IMG/VR virus record: IMGVR_UViG_3300020470_000071
Coordinates: 1 to 37,663 of that record
DNA: 37,663 nucleotides
Direction: 5' to 3' (one strand)
Source of the DNA: a virus
Shown here one piece after another: positions 6,446-14,750 of this stretch. The notes under the pieces were generated by a model. The model saw only the letters and a list, made by a program, of their open reading frames with translations. It was not told the origin of the DNA and made no database searches. Made by a program: the position numbers and the translations under genes. How positions within the stretch are numbered: position 1 is the stretch's first letter; the number at the start of each line of letters is the position of its first letter.

Positions 6446-8277
6446 AAAGATATGTATTTGACCTTGAGACTAATGGTCTTGTCCATGAGTTGGACAGGGT
6501 TCATTGCTTAGTGCTTAGAGATGCAGATACAAATGAAGTCTATAGTTGTGCAGATCAACCTGGCTATGACTCCATACACACTGGACTCACTTTGCTATCT
6601 CAGGCAGATATGCTGATCGGACATAATATTATCAACTTTGATTTCAGAGCACTTTTTAAACTTTTTCCAAACTTATCTAAGAAGAAAGATTGCATAATTT
6701 ATGACACATTAGTTGTTAGTAGAGTCTTATGGCCTGAGTTAGAACCAATTGATGAAAAAAACTTTTCTCACATAGATAAAAAATATGTTGGTCGCCATTC
6801 TTTAGGTGCGTGGGGTGAAAGATTAGGTGTTAAAAAATTAGATTTCCAAGAGAAACAAGAAGCCGAAACTCTATGGGATGAGTGGTCAGAAGAGATGCAA
6901 ACTTATTGTGAAGGAGATACTTTAGTTTCTTTAGAACTTTATAAATACTTTAAAACTCAAGAACTTGACCCTAGATGTTTTCAATTAGAACATAACTTTG
7001 CGATTATTATGTCATTACAAGAGGACTTTGGTTTCCCCTTTAATGAAAAAGGAGCCTATGCCCTTGTAAATACTTTAAAAACTAGAAGAACAGAAATCGA
7101 TGACGAACTACAGAAAAAATTCCCTCCAATCACAGAAGAACGTATCTCGGAGAAAACTGGAAAGAGACTCAAGGATAAAGTTACTGTATTCAACCCCGCC
7201 TCTCGTAAGCAGACCGCAGAAAGGTTACAAAAAATTTATCCCGAAATTAAATTTGAAGCGACGGAAAAAGGTAATGTCAAATTGGATGACGACGTCTTGG
7301 AAAAGCTGGGTAAAAAGTATAAGGAAGCTGATCTCCTAGCAGAGTATCAATTACTAAACAAAAGACTGGGTCAAATATCTGAAGGAAAAGAAGCTTGGCT
7401 AAAACATAGTCAAAAATATAAAGATGGAAGGATACATGGATCAGTCATAACCAACGCTTGTGTCAGCGGGAGATGTAGCCATCGTGGTCCGAACATGGCT
7501 CAAATTCCTAGCGTGGGTCATAAGTATGGAGCAGAATGTCGTGCATTATTTTATGCACCTTATGGTTGGGTTCAAGTTGGTGCTGACGCCAGTGGCTTGG
7601 AACTTAGAGCATTAGGAGCACAACTAGCTTACTTTGATGGCGGTGAATATGCGAAGTTAGTTAGTAATGATGGATTTGATATTCATACTCATAATGCACA
7701 ATTATTTGGCATCTTTGATGGTAAAGGTGAAATAAAAAAAGCAACCAGAGACCTTGCAAAAACACTTATCTATGCAGTCCTTTATGGTGGGGGTGCAAGA
7801 CGTGTAGGTTCAATTATGGATATCACTTTAAGTGAACATGAACAACAAGAAATAGGTAAGGAAACTATCAATACTTTTTATAAAAATCTACCTGCAATTA
7901 AAAAATTAAAAGATAAAGTCGATGAAAAAGTAGTCAATAGAGGTTACTTAAAAGGAATAGATGGTAGACATCTACAGATCAGGTCGAGACATTCCGCATT
8001 AAATCAACTACTTCAATCAACAGGAGCAATTGCGGTTAAGAAAGCTACCTGCATTCTTTACAGTGATCTCTACAAGGCAGGAATGAAATGGGGGTGCCAT
8101 TATGGATTTGTAGCTCATGTCCATGATGAGATACAAGCCATCGTAAAGCCTCAATTCACCAGTATCTACAAAGACCTCGCAATTAACTCTTTTAAAAAGG
8201 CTGGAGAATTTTACAATCTAAAATGTCCTTTGACTGGAGAGGCAAAAGAAGGTAAAAACTGGATGGAGACTCATTAA
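6442..8277 (+). CDS. family A DNA polymerase (T7-like)
   Basis: 611 residues; replicates the phage genome. An N-terminal 3'-5' proofreading exonuclease is intact: Exo I FDLETNGL (Asp7, Glu9), Exo II GHNIINFD (Asp67) and Exo III YCEGD (Tyr155, Asp159). The polymerase domain has motif A GADASGLELR (Asp382), motif B RDLAKTLIYAVLYGGG (Arg436, Lys440, Tyr444) and motif C HVHDEIQ (Asp562, Glu563). Tyr444 occupies the position of E. coli Phe762, the T7-type state. There is no 5'-3' exonuclease domain, as in T7 gp5. Length and spacing fit podovirus-like polymerases. It overlaps the upstream gene by four bases and abuts the next gene (TAAATG), so it sits inside an operon. Confidence 0.97.
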   Translation: MKRYVFDLETNGLVHELDRVHCLVLRDADTNEVYSCADQPGYDSIHTGLTLLSQADMLIGHNIINFDFRALFKLFPNLSKKKDCIIYDTLVVSRVLWPELEPIDEKNFSHIDKKYVGRHSLGAWGERLGVKKLDFQEKQEAETLWDEWSEEMQTYCEGDTLVSLELYKYFKTQELDPRCFQLEHNFAIIMSLQEDFGFPFNEKGAYALVNTLKTRRTEIDDELQKKFPPITEERISEKTGKRLKDKVTVFNPASRKQTAERLQKIYPEIKFEATEKGNVKLDDDVLEKLGKKYKEADLLAEYQLLNKRLGQISEGKEAWLKHSQKYKDGRIHGSVITNACVSGRCSHRGPNMAQIPSVGHKYGAECRALFYAPYGWVQVGADASGLELRALGAQLAYFDGGEYAKLVSNDGFDIHTHNAQLFGIFDGKGEIKKATRDLAKTLIYAVLYGGGARRVGSIMDITLSEHEQQEIGKETINTFYKNLPAIKKLKDKVDEKVVNRGYLKGIDGRHLQIRSRHSALNQLLQSTGAIAVKKATCILYSDLYKAGMKWGCHYGFVAHVHDEIQAIVKPQFTSIYKDLAINSFKKAGEFYNLKCPLTGEAKEGKNWMETH

Positions 8278-8457
8278 ATGCAAAACAAAAGACACCAAAT
8301 CAAATCTTCTTGGTACTACATCTTCTGGGGCTTAATGTCAGCGTCTGTAGTTGCAGGACAAATTTATGTTGGTACTGGCTATAGAGAAATGTCAGAATCG
8401 TTTAAACAGATTGTTATACGTGTTGATTCTCTTTCAGTTTCTCCACGCATGCGTTGA
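8278..8457 (+). CDS. small single-pass membrane protein
   Basis: 59 residues with one membrane-spanning stretch (WYYIFWGLMSASVVAGQIYV, residues 12-31) after a basic N-terminus, which predicts an inside N-terminus. The ATG directly follows the polymerase stop, so it is co-transcribed. No family recognised; membrane anchoring is the only supported property. Confidence 0.6.
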   Translation: MQNKRHQIKSSWYYIFWGLMSASVVAGQIYVGTGYREMSESFKQIVIRVDSLSVSPRMR

Positions 8458-8460
8458 GAC

Positions 8461-8607
8461 ATGACTCCTCATCGTCATCTAAATAACAATAAGAAACGCA
8501 TTCAAAATACTTTTCGACTGGATCGTGTGTGTTCATTTCAAAACTTTAATATGTCTCCTACCAAAAACACCTTGAGTACAAATTCTCAAAAAGAAAATTA
8601 TGGATAA
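8461..8607 (+). CDS. possible small basic protein
   Basis: 48-residue frame (MTPHRHLNNNKKRIQNTFRL...) filling the space between two likely genes, three bases after one stop and overlapping the next start by eight. Basic and Asn-rich with no recognisable fold. Included because it tiles the operon neatly; it could be a chance frame. Confidence 0.35.
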   Translation: MTPHRHLNNNKKRIQNTFRLDRVCSFQNFNMSPTKNTLSTNSQKENYG

Positions 8608-8914
8608 ACATGACATACCCTTTTTGGGTGATTTTTATACTAAAACTGAAGTTGACGCCATGGTTGCAGCCGCTGTTGAAGAGGCAAGAGCAATTGATGA
8701 AGCTTCAATGGCAGAGCATAATTTCAAGGCAACAATTATTAGTATGATTCTTGGTTTTATTTGTTTAGCTTTATTCTTAGATGGCACACTTAGATTGTTA
8801 GGAATTATTCCTCCTTTCTTAGATATTGATATAAGTATTGTTGACAGAATTGCAGAGAAAGTAGAAACAGAAGTTCTACCTTTAATTAATCAAGCTAAAC
8901 AAAATCTTTTTTAA
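8600..8914 (+). CDS. membrane-anchored hypothetical protein
   Basis: 104 residues: an acidic helical N-terminus (FYTKTEVDAMVAAAVEEAR), a hydrophobic segment at about 45-70 (TIISMILGFICLALFLDGTL), and an amphipathic C-terminal helix. It resembles small phage membrane proteins, but no family is recognised. Its stop shares four bases with the convergent gene at 8911. Confidence 0.65.
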   Translation: MDKHDIPFLGDFYTKTEVDAMVAAAVEEARAIDEASMAEHNFKATIISMILGFICLALFLDGTLRLLGIIPPFLDIDISIVDRIAEKVETEVLPLINQAKQNLF

Positions 8915-9264
8915 GCTTTCATCCTCACGTTACCAAGACGTCCTGCTCCACTATTAAATAAAAATCCTCCAGAACCACTATTAGCATCTGGATAATATTT
9001 AATTGGGCTACTAGGTCCTTGATTTTGAGCAGTTAAAAAGTCATTTAAAAAAGGGATCGCACTAGCTTGTGGCCCTTGCTCTCTAAGCAGTTGGTACTCT
9101 TTTTCTTTTTGATGCTCTGGAAGACCTTGAAAACCTGGTCCTTGATAACCTGGATTTAAAGGTTTTACGTTACCGTCTTCATCTAGAGGATTTCCAAAAA
9201 TAAAATTACCAAGACCTTCGCCAAACTTTTTTAAAAAGCCTAATGCATTTCCTCCCCAATTCAT
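8911..9264 (-). CDS. hypothetical virion-like protein
   Basis: 117 residues, Gly/Pro/Asn-rich (LNPGYQGPGFQGLPEHQKEK), with a start (MNWGGNALGFLKKFGEGLGN) that resembles small marine phage structural proteins such as the one at 27060. It is a lone reverse-strand gene inside the + strand replication block and meets its neighbour stop-to-stop (TTAA 8911-8914). No domain recognised. Confidence 0.65.
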   Translation of the reverse strand: MNWGGNALGFLKKFGEGLGNFIFGNPLDEDGNVKPLNPGYQGPGFQGLPEHQKEKEYQLLREQGPQASAIPFLNDFLTAQNQGPSSPIKYYPDANSGSGGFLFNSGAGRLGNVRMKA

Positions 9265-9340
9265 AATTCCAATAACTCTTAATTAATTCCTCTTGCCATT
9301 TTAAACGAAGTAAGTACAGTTACAGTGCTGACTCAAATAA

Positions 9341-9502
9341 ATGATCACTACTACAAAAGAAACTGATTTAGAAATCATTTCAGACGAAGAACTGTTTGAA
9401 CTACAACAAGGTTTCATTAAACTGCATGATCATGCTAAAAAATCTCTCGAAGAAGTTCATGTAGAAATCCAACGTCGTCTAGAAAACAATTTTAAAAAGT
9501 AA
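9341..9502 (+). CDS. small helical protein
   Basis: 53 residues (MITTTKETDLEIISDEELFE...), acidic N-terminus and basic C-terminal helix, ending two bases before the SSB-like gene and probably co-transcribed with it. No family recognised. Confidence 0.55.
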   Translation: MITTTKETDLEIISDEELFELQQGFIKLHDHAKKSLEEVHVEIQRRLENNFKK

Positions 9503-9504
9503 TT

Positions 9505-10332
9505 ATGAACATCCTCACTGCAGCTGCTGTCTACAAAGGTGTTGTGCCTAATCCATTTAATAGTAATGGAGAACCTTTAATGCATTTTGAAATGCCAGCA
9601 AATCCTAAATCTAAAAAAGACATACCTATACCACTTCTTGTTTTATCAGGATATAAATGTCCTAAAACTATTCCAGGTTCTATTGAAAAAGGTACAAATG
9701 TTTTAATTAATGGAAGAATGTATCCCAATAAACAAACTGGAGATTTGTATGTTGTACCTATAGAAGATTTCCAAGAGTTACCAAAAGATACATACATTAA
9801 TCAAGTTTTTATTTCTGGTGGATGCGGTTATGTTTCTAATAAATATGTTCCAAAACTAGATAGTGAAGTTACTGAGTTTGGAATAATGACTAAATCAGCT
9901 AGTGAACCAAGAGTTTTTTATAGTAGAAAACATAATGATCTTGAGTTTCCATTGGAATCATATAGAAATGATGCAGTAAGACTAAAAGAATATTTATATA
10001 AAGGCAGATCCGTCTCAATTGGTGGTGCTCTTAAATTTGAAACTTATATAGACAAAGAAGAAAAAAGAGTTAATAAATACAAAGTTACTGTTAAACCTCA
10101 ACAGTATGCTCCTTTTGGAGATAATAAAGGAACTGTAAAAGTAAATATAACAAGATTAAGTGATGAAGATCGGAAAACTGTGATGGATTTAGTTAGTAAA
10201 CTTGCATCACAAAATAACTCCTCTCCTTCTTATACAAGACCACCTCGTCAAACAGTAGAGACTAAACCAAGAGTTTATGACTCACCTCATCAACAAGCAA
10301 TTGCAAATGCAGAAGATGATGTACCTTTCTAA
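9505..10332 (+). CDS. single-stranded DNA-binding protein
   Basis: 275 residues. Two beta-rich halves, about 1-85 and 90-205, look like tandem OB-folds (for example KGTNVLINGRMYPNKQTGDL and LYKGRSVSIGGALKFETYID). A flexible Ser/Pro/Gln linker follows, and the protein ends in the acidic tip AEDDVPF. That tip resembles the partner-binding tail of bacterial SSB (DDDIPF type) and is the strongest evidence. It would coat single-stranded DNA and recruit replication proteins through the tail. It lies between polymerase and nuclease genes, consistent with this. Assignment is by fold pattern and tail, not by a named family. Confidence 0.75.
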   Translation: MNILTAAAVYKGVVPNPFNSNGEPLMHFEMPANPKSKKDIPIPLLVLSGYKCPKTIPGSIEKGTNVLINGRMYPNKQTGDLYVVPIEDFQELPKDTYINQVFISGGCGYVSNKYVPKLDSEVTEFGIMTKSASEPRVFYSRKHNDLEFPLESYRNDAVRLKEYLYKGRSVSIGGALKFETYIDKEEKRVNKYKVTVKPQQYAPFGDNKGTVKVNITRLSDEDRKTVMDLVSKLASQNNSSPSYTRPPRQTVETKPRVYDSPHQQAIANAEDDVPF

Positions 10333-10375
10333 AAAGTAACTTCATCGCTATTATTTACACAAAACTCCTTTTATT

Positions 10376-11287
10376 ATGCCTTCCGTATTAGATCGGTTTA
10401 AAGACACAGAAAAATATCCACGCCAAATGCGTGAACTTGGGATGCTTATTTCACTGCGAGATGAAAAAGGTTTATTCCTCAAACAAAAAGATCAAGATCG
10501 CTGTGCTTGGCATGGTGACGTAGATGAATTTGATGATGCTGAAGAACTAGAACATACTTTTGGTGAAGGTACTGAAGAGAAAGGTATTCTATTTAGAACT
10601 CCACGTCTAATCATTCTCAGAGGTGCTTATAAAGATGACACTACTTTCATTGAAAATACAAAAGAACGTAATTCAATCGAAGGTACATATCATGAGATGA
10701 ATTATCTCTATGACGATTGGAAAGCAAAGCATGGTGCTGAACCTTCTCCTTATAGAAGAAGACGTCTAATTCTTTGCTACCTAGTAAATAAAAATGGTGA
10801 GAAGTTACATGGAAAACCTCTCTACATTTCATTACATGGTGGTGCCGCCAGATTGTTCGTAGAAAAATACGCTCAATTCCTAGAGCAACTTGAAGGTGTC
10901 TACGCTAAAGCTACAGGTGATGACCATGCCCAAGGCTTTGGTGAAAAAATGGCTGCCTCAGTTATTTGGACTCCTACCTTTGGAACTGAACTCTACGGTG
11001 GAGATAAGAAATCTAAAGTAATGGTTGCCAAATCTTGGAAAGAACCTACAGAAAAAACTATCTTGTCATTCTGGCCTAAGAGCGCTGAGACAATTGACAG
11101 CATAGAAAAAGTATGGGAGTCATGCCCAATAGAAGTCTATGCAGCTAAATTCTTTAAGCAATTAGAGAACGAAGTAGGTATCAACGCTTTGAAACCTGGA
11201 GTTGACTTAGCTTCTCCTGCATTGCCAGCTGCTACAAATCTTGGTGACAGAAATCCTGACACTGGTGAAATTAATCTTGCAGCTTAA
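10376..11287 (+). CDS. conserved replication-region protein
   Basis: 303 residues, cytosolic, mixed alpha/beta, with an acidic stretch near residue 50 and a Pro/Ala-rich end (LASPALPAATNLGDRNPDTG). It sits immediately after the SSB-like gene, as DNA-maintenance proteins do in related phages, and resembles a cyanobacterial family of unknown function (possibly DUF5895; I cannot confirm). The basic patch YRRRRLILCYL and repeated GG turns are visible, but no catalytic motif is. Role in DNA binding or recombination is inferred from position only. Confidence 0.65.
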   Translation: MPSVLDRFKDTEKYPRQMRELGMLISLRDEKGLFLKQKDQDRCAWHGDVDEFDDAEELEHTFGEGTEEKGILFRTPRLIILRGAYKDDTTFIENTKERNSIEGTYHEMNYLYDDWKAKHGAEPSPYRRRRLILCYLVNKNGEKLHGKPLYISLHGGAARLFVEKYAQFLEQLEGVYAKATGDDHAQGFGEKMAASVIWTPTFGTELYGGDKKSKVMVAKSWKEPTEKTILSFWPKSAETIDSIEKVWESCPIEVYAAKFFKQLENEVGINALKPGVDLASPALPAATNLGDRNPDTGEINLAA

Positions 11288-11409
11288 GTAAGTTTTAACT
11301 GAACCTTATCTGCTTTTTTCAGCAGCTTTTGCGCTTCTTTTCGAGAGGCGCATTTTTCTGCTTTGTTGACTAATTTAATTAATTTTTTGTGCTGTTTTTC
11401 CCGATTCAA
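11284..11409 (-). CDS. small basic helical protein (TTG start)
   Basis: 41 residues, almost one quarter lysine (NREKQHKKLIKLVNKAEKCA...), a single long amphipathic helix. TTG is the only plausible start and lies two bases after the stop of the upstream reverse-strand gene, so coupling would explain the weak start. Its stop shares TTAA with the convergent gene. No recognised family. Confidence 0.5.
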   Translation of the reverse strand: MNREKQHKKLIKLVNKAEKCASRKEAQKLLKKADKVQLKLT

Positions 11410-11410
11410 A

Positions 11411-11659
11411 TTAACCTTTGTGAGTAGTCTTCATTACACCATCTGTTTCAACTTTCGCTAATCGCTTGCACAATCCACGAATTATTGCCTGACGTTGCAT
11501 TGTTATCACTAATAAGTTTAATGCAGCCATCTTCAATTTCTCAGGATCTTTTATAGATTCAATCTCTCTAGTAACAGAAGTCATTGTAAATTCATCCTCC
11601 AATGTAGGCTTGATGTCCATCGGTTCAAACGGCACTTCAATTACATTGAATTTCGACAT
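11411..11659 (-). CDS. hypothetical protein
   Basis: 82 residues from the Met followed by SKFNVIEV. This start is chosen over one 21 bases upstream because GGAGGAG lies at the ideal distance before it. Helical, with a C-terminal segment (VITMQRQAIIRGLCKRLAKV) that could form an oligomerising helix. First gene of a two-gene reverse-strand unit, divergent from the operon at 11747. Confidence 0.65.
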   Translation of the reverse strand: MSKFNVIEVPFEPMDIKPTLEDEFTMTSVTREIESIKDPEKLKMAALNLLVITMQRQAIIRGLCKRLAKVETDGVMKTTHKG

Positions 11660-11695
11660 AAACTCCTCCATATATATCAAGTCTAACCGCTATTA

Positions 11696-11723
11696 TTGAC
11701 ACACACCGTACAAATACTACAAT
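11696..11723 (+). promoter_or_regulatory. sigma70-type promoter
   Basis: TTGACA (11696-11701), 16-base spacer, TACAAT (11718-11723), located 24 bases before the first ATG of the + strand operon at 11747. The -35 box is a consensus match and the -10 differs by one base. It would drive 11747-14651. Confidence 0.7.
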
Positions 11724-11746
11724 CAATCCGTGCGGATAACTAACTA

Positions 11747-11884
11747 ATGGCAAAGAGTTCTTGGAATGAAGGTAAGAGAAATACTGAAGCTATACCTAAA
11801 AAAACCTCTATTGGTAATGGAAGAAGGAAAACTGGATCTTACAAATGGAAGGGACAAAAAAAATATAGAGGTCAAGGTAGGTAA
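11747..11884 (+). CDS. small basic conserved phage protein
   Basis: 45 residues, Lys/Gly/Arg-rich: MAKSSWNEGKRNTEAIPKKT, then SIGNG and a tail ending KKYRGQGR. I associate the PKKTSIG and KKYRGQGR blocks with a small protein seen in several marine cyanophages; function unknown and nucleic-acid binding likely from charge. First gene after the promoter at 11696. Its stop overlaps the next start (TAATG). Confidence 0.65.
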   Translation: MAKSSWNEGKRNTEAIPKKTSIGNGRRKTGSYKWKGQKKYRGQGR

Positions 11885-12486
11885 TGGCTGATCCCGTATC
11901 TTTTTTAAATCTTCTCGAACAGAGCCAACAAATAGAATATCTGCTTAATCTTCCTGAAGTTGACGAGGATGAAAAAGCGGAATTAGAACATATCTATAGG
12001 TCTCTAAAAACTAGAGAAGAATCAAAATTTGATGCGATTATTGGAGTACTAAAAGAGTGCGATAAATATACAGATCAAATCATTGATGAGATCGCAGAGC
12101 TAAAAGGAAACCTAGAACACTGGAAAAATAAGAAATCTAATATTATTAACATCATTAAGTTGGCCTATGAAAATCAATTAATAAGCTCAAAACCTACTGG
12201 AAAGAAGTATCAAGCCACAATAAAAAAAGTAAAACCAAGATTGATTGACAATTTTGATCAGTGGACTGAGAAAGAAAAAAATGCCTTTGGACTCAAGAAA
12301 AAAACCGTAGTGAAAAGAATCGTGTCCGATGAAATAATTAAAGAAACCGAAGAGGATCTTCCTGATAAAGAACAGCTACGAGTAGCTATTGAACAAAATC
12401 CTGGTTCAGCTCCAGATAAAGCAAAATTGATGAGACGTGTTTCCCTGTCTTATCGAAGAAGAAAACGAATTAAAAAAGGTGTGTAA
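11884..12486 (+). CDS. Siphovirus Gp157-like protein
   Basis: 200 residues. A long helical coiled-coil region (DEIAELKGNLEHWKNKKSNI and flanks, about 60-100) is followed by a beta-rich part (KYQATIKKVKPRLI) and a very basic tail (SYRRRKRIKKGV). That order is typical of the Gp157 family of siphoviruses, found in replication modules next to SSB and nuclease genes; its exact function is unknown, though a DNA-associated role fits the basic end. Overlaps the preceding gene by one base. Confidence 0.75.
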   Translation: MADPVSFLNLLEQSQQIEYLLNLPEVDEDEKAELEHIYRSLKTREESKFDAIIGVLKECDKYTDQIIDEIAELKGNLEHWKNKKSNIINIIKLAYENQLISSKPTGKKYQATIKKVKPRLIDNFDQWTEKEKNAFGLKKKTVVKRIVSDEIIKETEEDLPDKEQLRVAIEQNPGSAPDKAKLMRRVSLSYRRRKRIKKGV

Positions 12487-12523
12487 AGCCACGTTAGGAT
12501 TAATCGCACACCAGAGAAAGTAA

Positions 12524-12640
12524 ATGGCTGAAAAAGAAAATTGTCCTATCTGTGACGGTGATCACTCAGAATCAGAACATAGTGATAGTGAGGAAAGTGA
12601 AAGTGAGGTATGGGTAGACCCAAATCTATTTGATCGTTAA
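12524..12640 (+). CDS. tiny acidic CPxC protein
   Basis: 38 residues: NCPICDGDH gives a CxxC plus His that could bind zinc, followed by an acidic Ser/Glu run and a conserved-looking end (VWVDPNLFDR). Lies in the gap between two operon genes, on the same strand. Too short to assign. Confidence 0.45.
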   Translation: MAEKENCPICDGDHSESEHSDSEESESEVWVDPNLFDR

Positions 12641-12693
12641 AGTTTGTTCTCGGATTAGGGGGGATAATCTAGTCATACTGTTGCCACAGGAGA

Positions 12694-12972
12694 ATGAAAA
12701 ATTTAAAGAAAATTAAGTACCAAGGAGGAGCAACTGAAGTGTTGGACTCTATCCATTTTTCTGATTATGAAATTAAATCAATAAAACATGGCAACACTGG
12801 TCACATCCTCTATCGATTCCCTAGCAAAGCTCATGACTGGGAAAATTGTTGGACTATGGATTTGCAAACAGCAAAAAGTGGAGTAATGAAGTATAAACAA
12901 CACCTTTCTAAAGGCGAAGATGTGTCCGATGATTCTAAAATTGAATCTGTAGTAACTGAGAGTGCCAAATAA
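12694..12972 (+). CDS. hypothetical protein
   Basis: 92 residues, small alpha/beta protein, acidic C-terminus. An AGGAG lies immediately before the ATG, closer than ideal. The stop overlaps the next start (TAATG), so it is coupled to the winged-helix gene. No family recognised. Confidence 0.65.
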   Translation: MKNLKKIKYQGGATEVLDSIHFSDYEIKSIKHGNTGHILYRFPSKAHDWENCWTMDLQTAKSGVMKYKQHLSKGEDVSDDSKIESVVTESAK

Positions 12973-13226
12973 TGGCAAGACCCGTAATGTCTACGTTGAT
13001 GGATGATCTAGCAATGGATATTCACAACTATCTCCTTGAAAAATCAACTCGATTTCAAGGTAAAAATCTTGTTTTAATTCCAATTACAGAAGTCGTTAAA
13101 AAATTTGGTCGCAATCATCGAACTATACAGAGACGTATTCACGCTCTAAAAGACGAAGGTCTACTTGATCCTGTCATCAAAAGAAATACTATATCTTTAT
13201 ATCACATTCACAATTTTACGGAGTAA
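12972..13226 (+). CDS. winged-helix DNA-binding protein
   Basis: 84 residues. The sequence VVKKFGRNHRTIQRRIHALK is a typical turn-plus-recognition helix, followed by DEGLLDPVIKRNTISLYHIH, which fits the strand-wing. Preceding helices complete a winged-helix fold that uses the whole protein. It could be a replication initiator accessory or transcription regulator of the operon it sits in. No effector domain. Confidence 0.65.
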   Translation: MARPVMSTLMDDLAMDIHNYLLEKSTRFQGKNLVLIPITEVVKKFGRNHRTIQRRIHALKDEGLLDPVIKRNTISLYHIHNFTE

Positions 13227-13228
13227 TT

Positions 13229-13549
13229 ATGGCTGAACAATCTGCCCCAGACCCTTATCTGGAACACCTAGATTTCCTTGTTTCATCTTTTACAGATAAC
13301 GGAAAATCTTTGAGAGGTTTTGTTACTAACCCTCAAGAACTCTCCATATCAATATTGACAGCAGGTTTATTAGCTAATTCAAAGCTAATGATTAGTCCTG
13401 ATGATGCAATTAAATCCGCATTTGATATTCATGCTCGAATACAAAACCATGTAAGTCAGTTCCAAAATATGCAATTTGCTCAAAGAATTGACAATTGTTT
13501 TACGAATAATAACCCTTCTGAAAGACCTCCTGAAATTGAACACGATTAG
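13229..13549 (+). CDS. hypothetical protein
   Basis: 106 residues, mainly helical, with Gln/Asn-rich C-terminus. Starts two bases after the winged-helix gene and is probably co-translated. No domain recognised. Confidence 0.65.
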   Translation: MAEQSAPDPYLEHLDFLVSSFTDNGKSLRGFVTNPQELSISILTAGLLANSKLMISPDDAIKSAFDIHARIQNHVSQFQNMQFAQRIDNCFTNNNPSERPPEIEHD

Positions 13550-13581
13550 GACTAAAATAAAATTAGTAAATTAAACCTTTA

Positions 13582-13764
13582 ATGGCTGAGAAACCAAAGC
13601 TCATATATACGTCAATTAATGGAGGTACTGTCCATACTTATCCAATAACTGGTGGTAAAACAACTTTTGAAAGATATTTAAGTTGCTACATAGGTAGCTG
13701 TAAATTCTGTAACGACTTAGAAGAAGCAAAAAAACACTTAACTACAGTAGAACCTAAAGATTAG
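13582..13764 (+). CDS. small Cys-containing protein
   Basis: 60 residues. Three Cys in CYIGSCKFC could coordinate metal, between a beta-rich N-terminal half and a short helix. Same-strand operon member before the nuclease gene. No family recognised. Confidence 0.6.
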   Translation: MAEKPKLIYTSINGGTVHTYPITGGKTTFERYLSCYIGSCKFCNDLEEAKKHLTTVEPKD

Positions 13765-13811
13765 GCAAGATTTAGTAAGGTTATTCTCCTTAGAGCCGAT
13801 ACACAAATCAT

Positions 13812-14651
13812 TTGGATTATCGCTCTGAAGGTGACACACGTCTCACTATTGATGGCTCTCGACATTACAAGACTCCATATGGCGCTCTACCTTCGGTAAC
13901 GACAATTCTTTCAGCTACATCAGGTAATAAAGCTGCCTTAGAAAGATGGGCTAAGAAAAATCCAGGTGGTAGAGAAGCTGCAGCTGCAAGAGGTACAAAA
14001 GTTCATGCCTTAATGGAAAATTTTCTATTAGGTAGGGATAAAGATCCTCAAATAGATGATCCTGAAATTGCAGAATTTTGGGATGGATTACCCAATAACT
14101 TAGAAAAATTATCAAATGTGATTTGGGCAGAAAATCCTGCTAATCCAGATGACTTTTCTTGGGTAGTTGGTGGAGATGGTGTTTCTCGTGTATGGCATCC
14201 TGGAGTCAATAAAAAAGAAAACTGGGGTTGGGCTGGTACTCCAGATATCGTTGCTGAGTACAAAGGAAAAGTTGTTTTAGGAGATTTAAAAACAAGTAAT
14301 GGACCATATTATGCCAAATGGCCTGGTCCTGATACTCCTAAAAAACTGTATGGAATGAAGCGAGCAGGTTTCATGAAATATTCAAAATGTCAGATGCAAA
14401 TGGCTGCTTATGCTTTAGCGCTAGAGCATACCGTCAATATAAAACCTGAACTAATTATGACCTTTGTAGCGACTAGGGATAGGACTCAAGTTTTTGCAAT
14501 TCAAAGCTCAACAATCGAGAAGTACAAAGAGAAGTGGCTGAATGCAGTTGAAAAATACTACTCTGAAATCCTACCTGCACAACAGGAAAAAGAAGTCGAA
14601 ATGGAAGCAGTTAATGATAGTGAAAGTACAAGTACATGCAACTTAAATTAG
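13812..14651 (+). CDS. PD-(D/E)XK exonuclease, Cas4/RecB-like
   Basis: 279 residues. The nuclease core is visible: helix with His65 and Glu69 (HALMENF), Asp145 in GTPDIVAEY, Asp158-Leu-Lys160 in VVLGDLKTS, and the QxxxY-type helix CQMQMAAYALAL (about 194-203). This order is the RecB/Cas4-like PD-(D/E)XK fold, which in phages processes DNA ends in recombination or replication, or degrades host DNA. TTG at 13812 is the only start that keeps the N-terminal region; no Shine-Dalgarno is seen. It is the last gene before the hairpin at 14698. Confidence 0.85.
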   Translation: MDYRSEGDTRLTIDGSRHYKTPYGALPSVTTILSATSGNKAALERWAKKNPGGREAAAARGTKVHALMENFLLGRDKDPQIDDPEIAEFWDGLPNNLEKLSNVIWAENPANPDDFSWVVGGDGVSRVWHPGVNKKENWGWAGTPDIVAEYKGKVVLGDLKTSNGPYYAKWPGPDTPKKLYGMKRAGFMKYSKCQMQMAAYALALEHTVNIKPELIMTFVATRDRTQVFAIQSSTIEKYKEKWLNAVEKYYSEILPAQQEKEVEMEAVNDSESTSTCNLN

Positions 14652-14697
14652 AGATACAGAATAATTCCCTATTTAGGGACTAGCGCATCTATAAAAA

Positions 14698-14730
14698 CCA
14701 GTTACCCTCGAACTGGCGTTAATTTTTTTT
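14698..14730. terminator. bidirectional rho-independent terminator
   Basis: CCAGTT (14698-14703), loop, AACTGG (14711-14716), then eight T residues at 14723-14730 on the + strand and a T-run from AAAAA at 14693-14697 on the minus strand. It separates the nuclease gene from the primase-helicase, so the latter probably has its own promoter or depends on read-through. Confidence 0.65.
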
Positions 14731-14750
14731 ACGATACCAAGACAAAGAAC

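Noticed and set aside
12641-12693. GGATTA/TAATC hairpin before 12694 as a terminator
   Set aside because: The stem is only five to six bases, has no T-tract and lies within a tightly packed same-strand operon.
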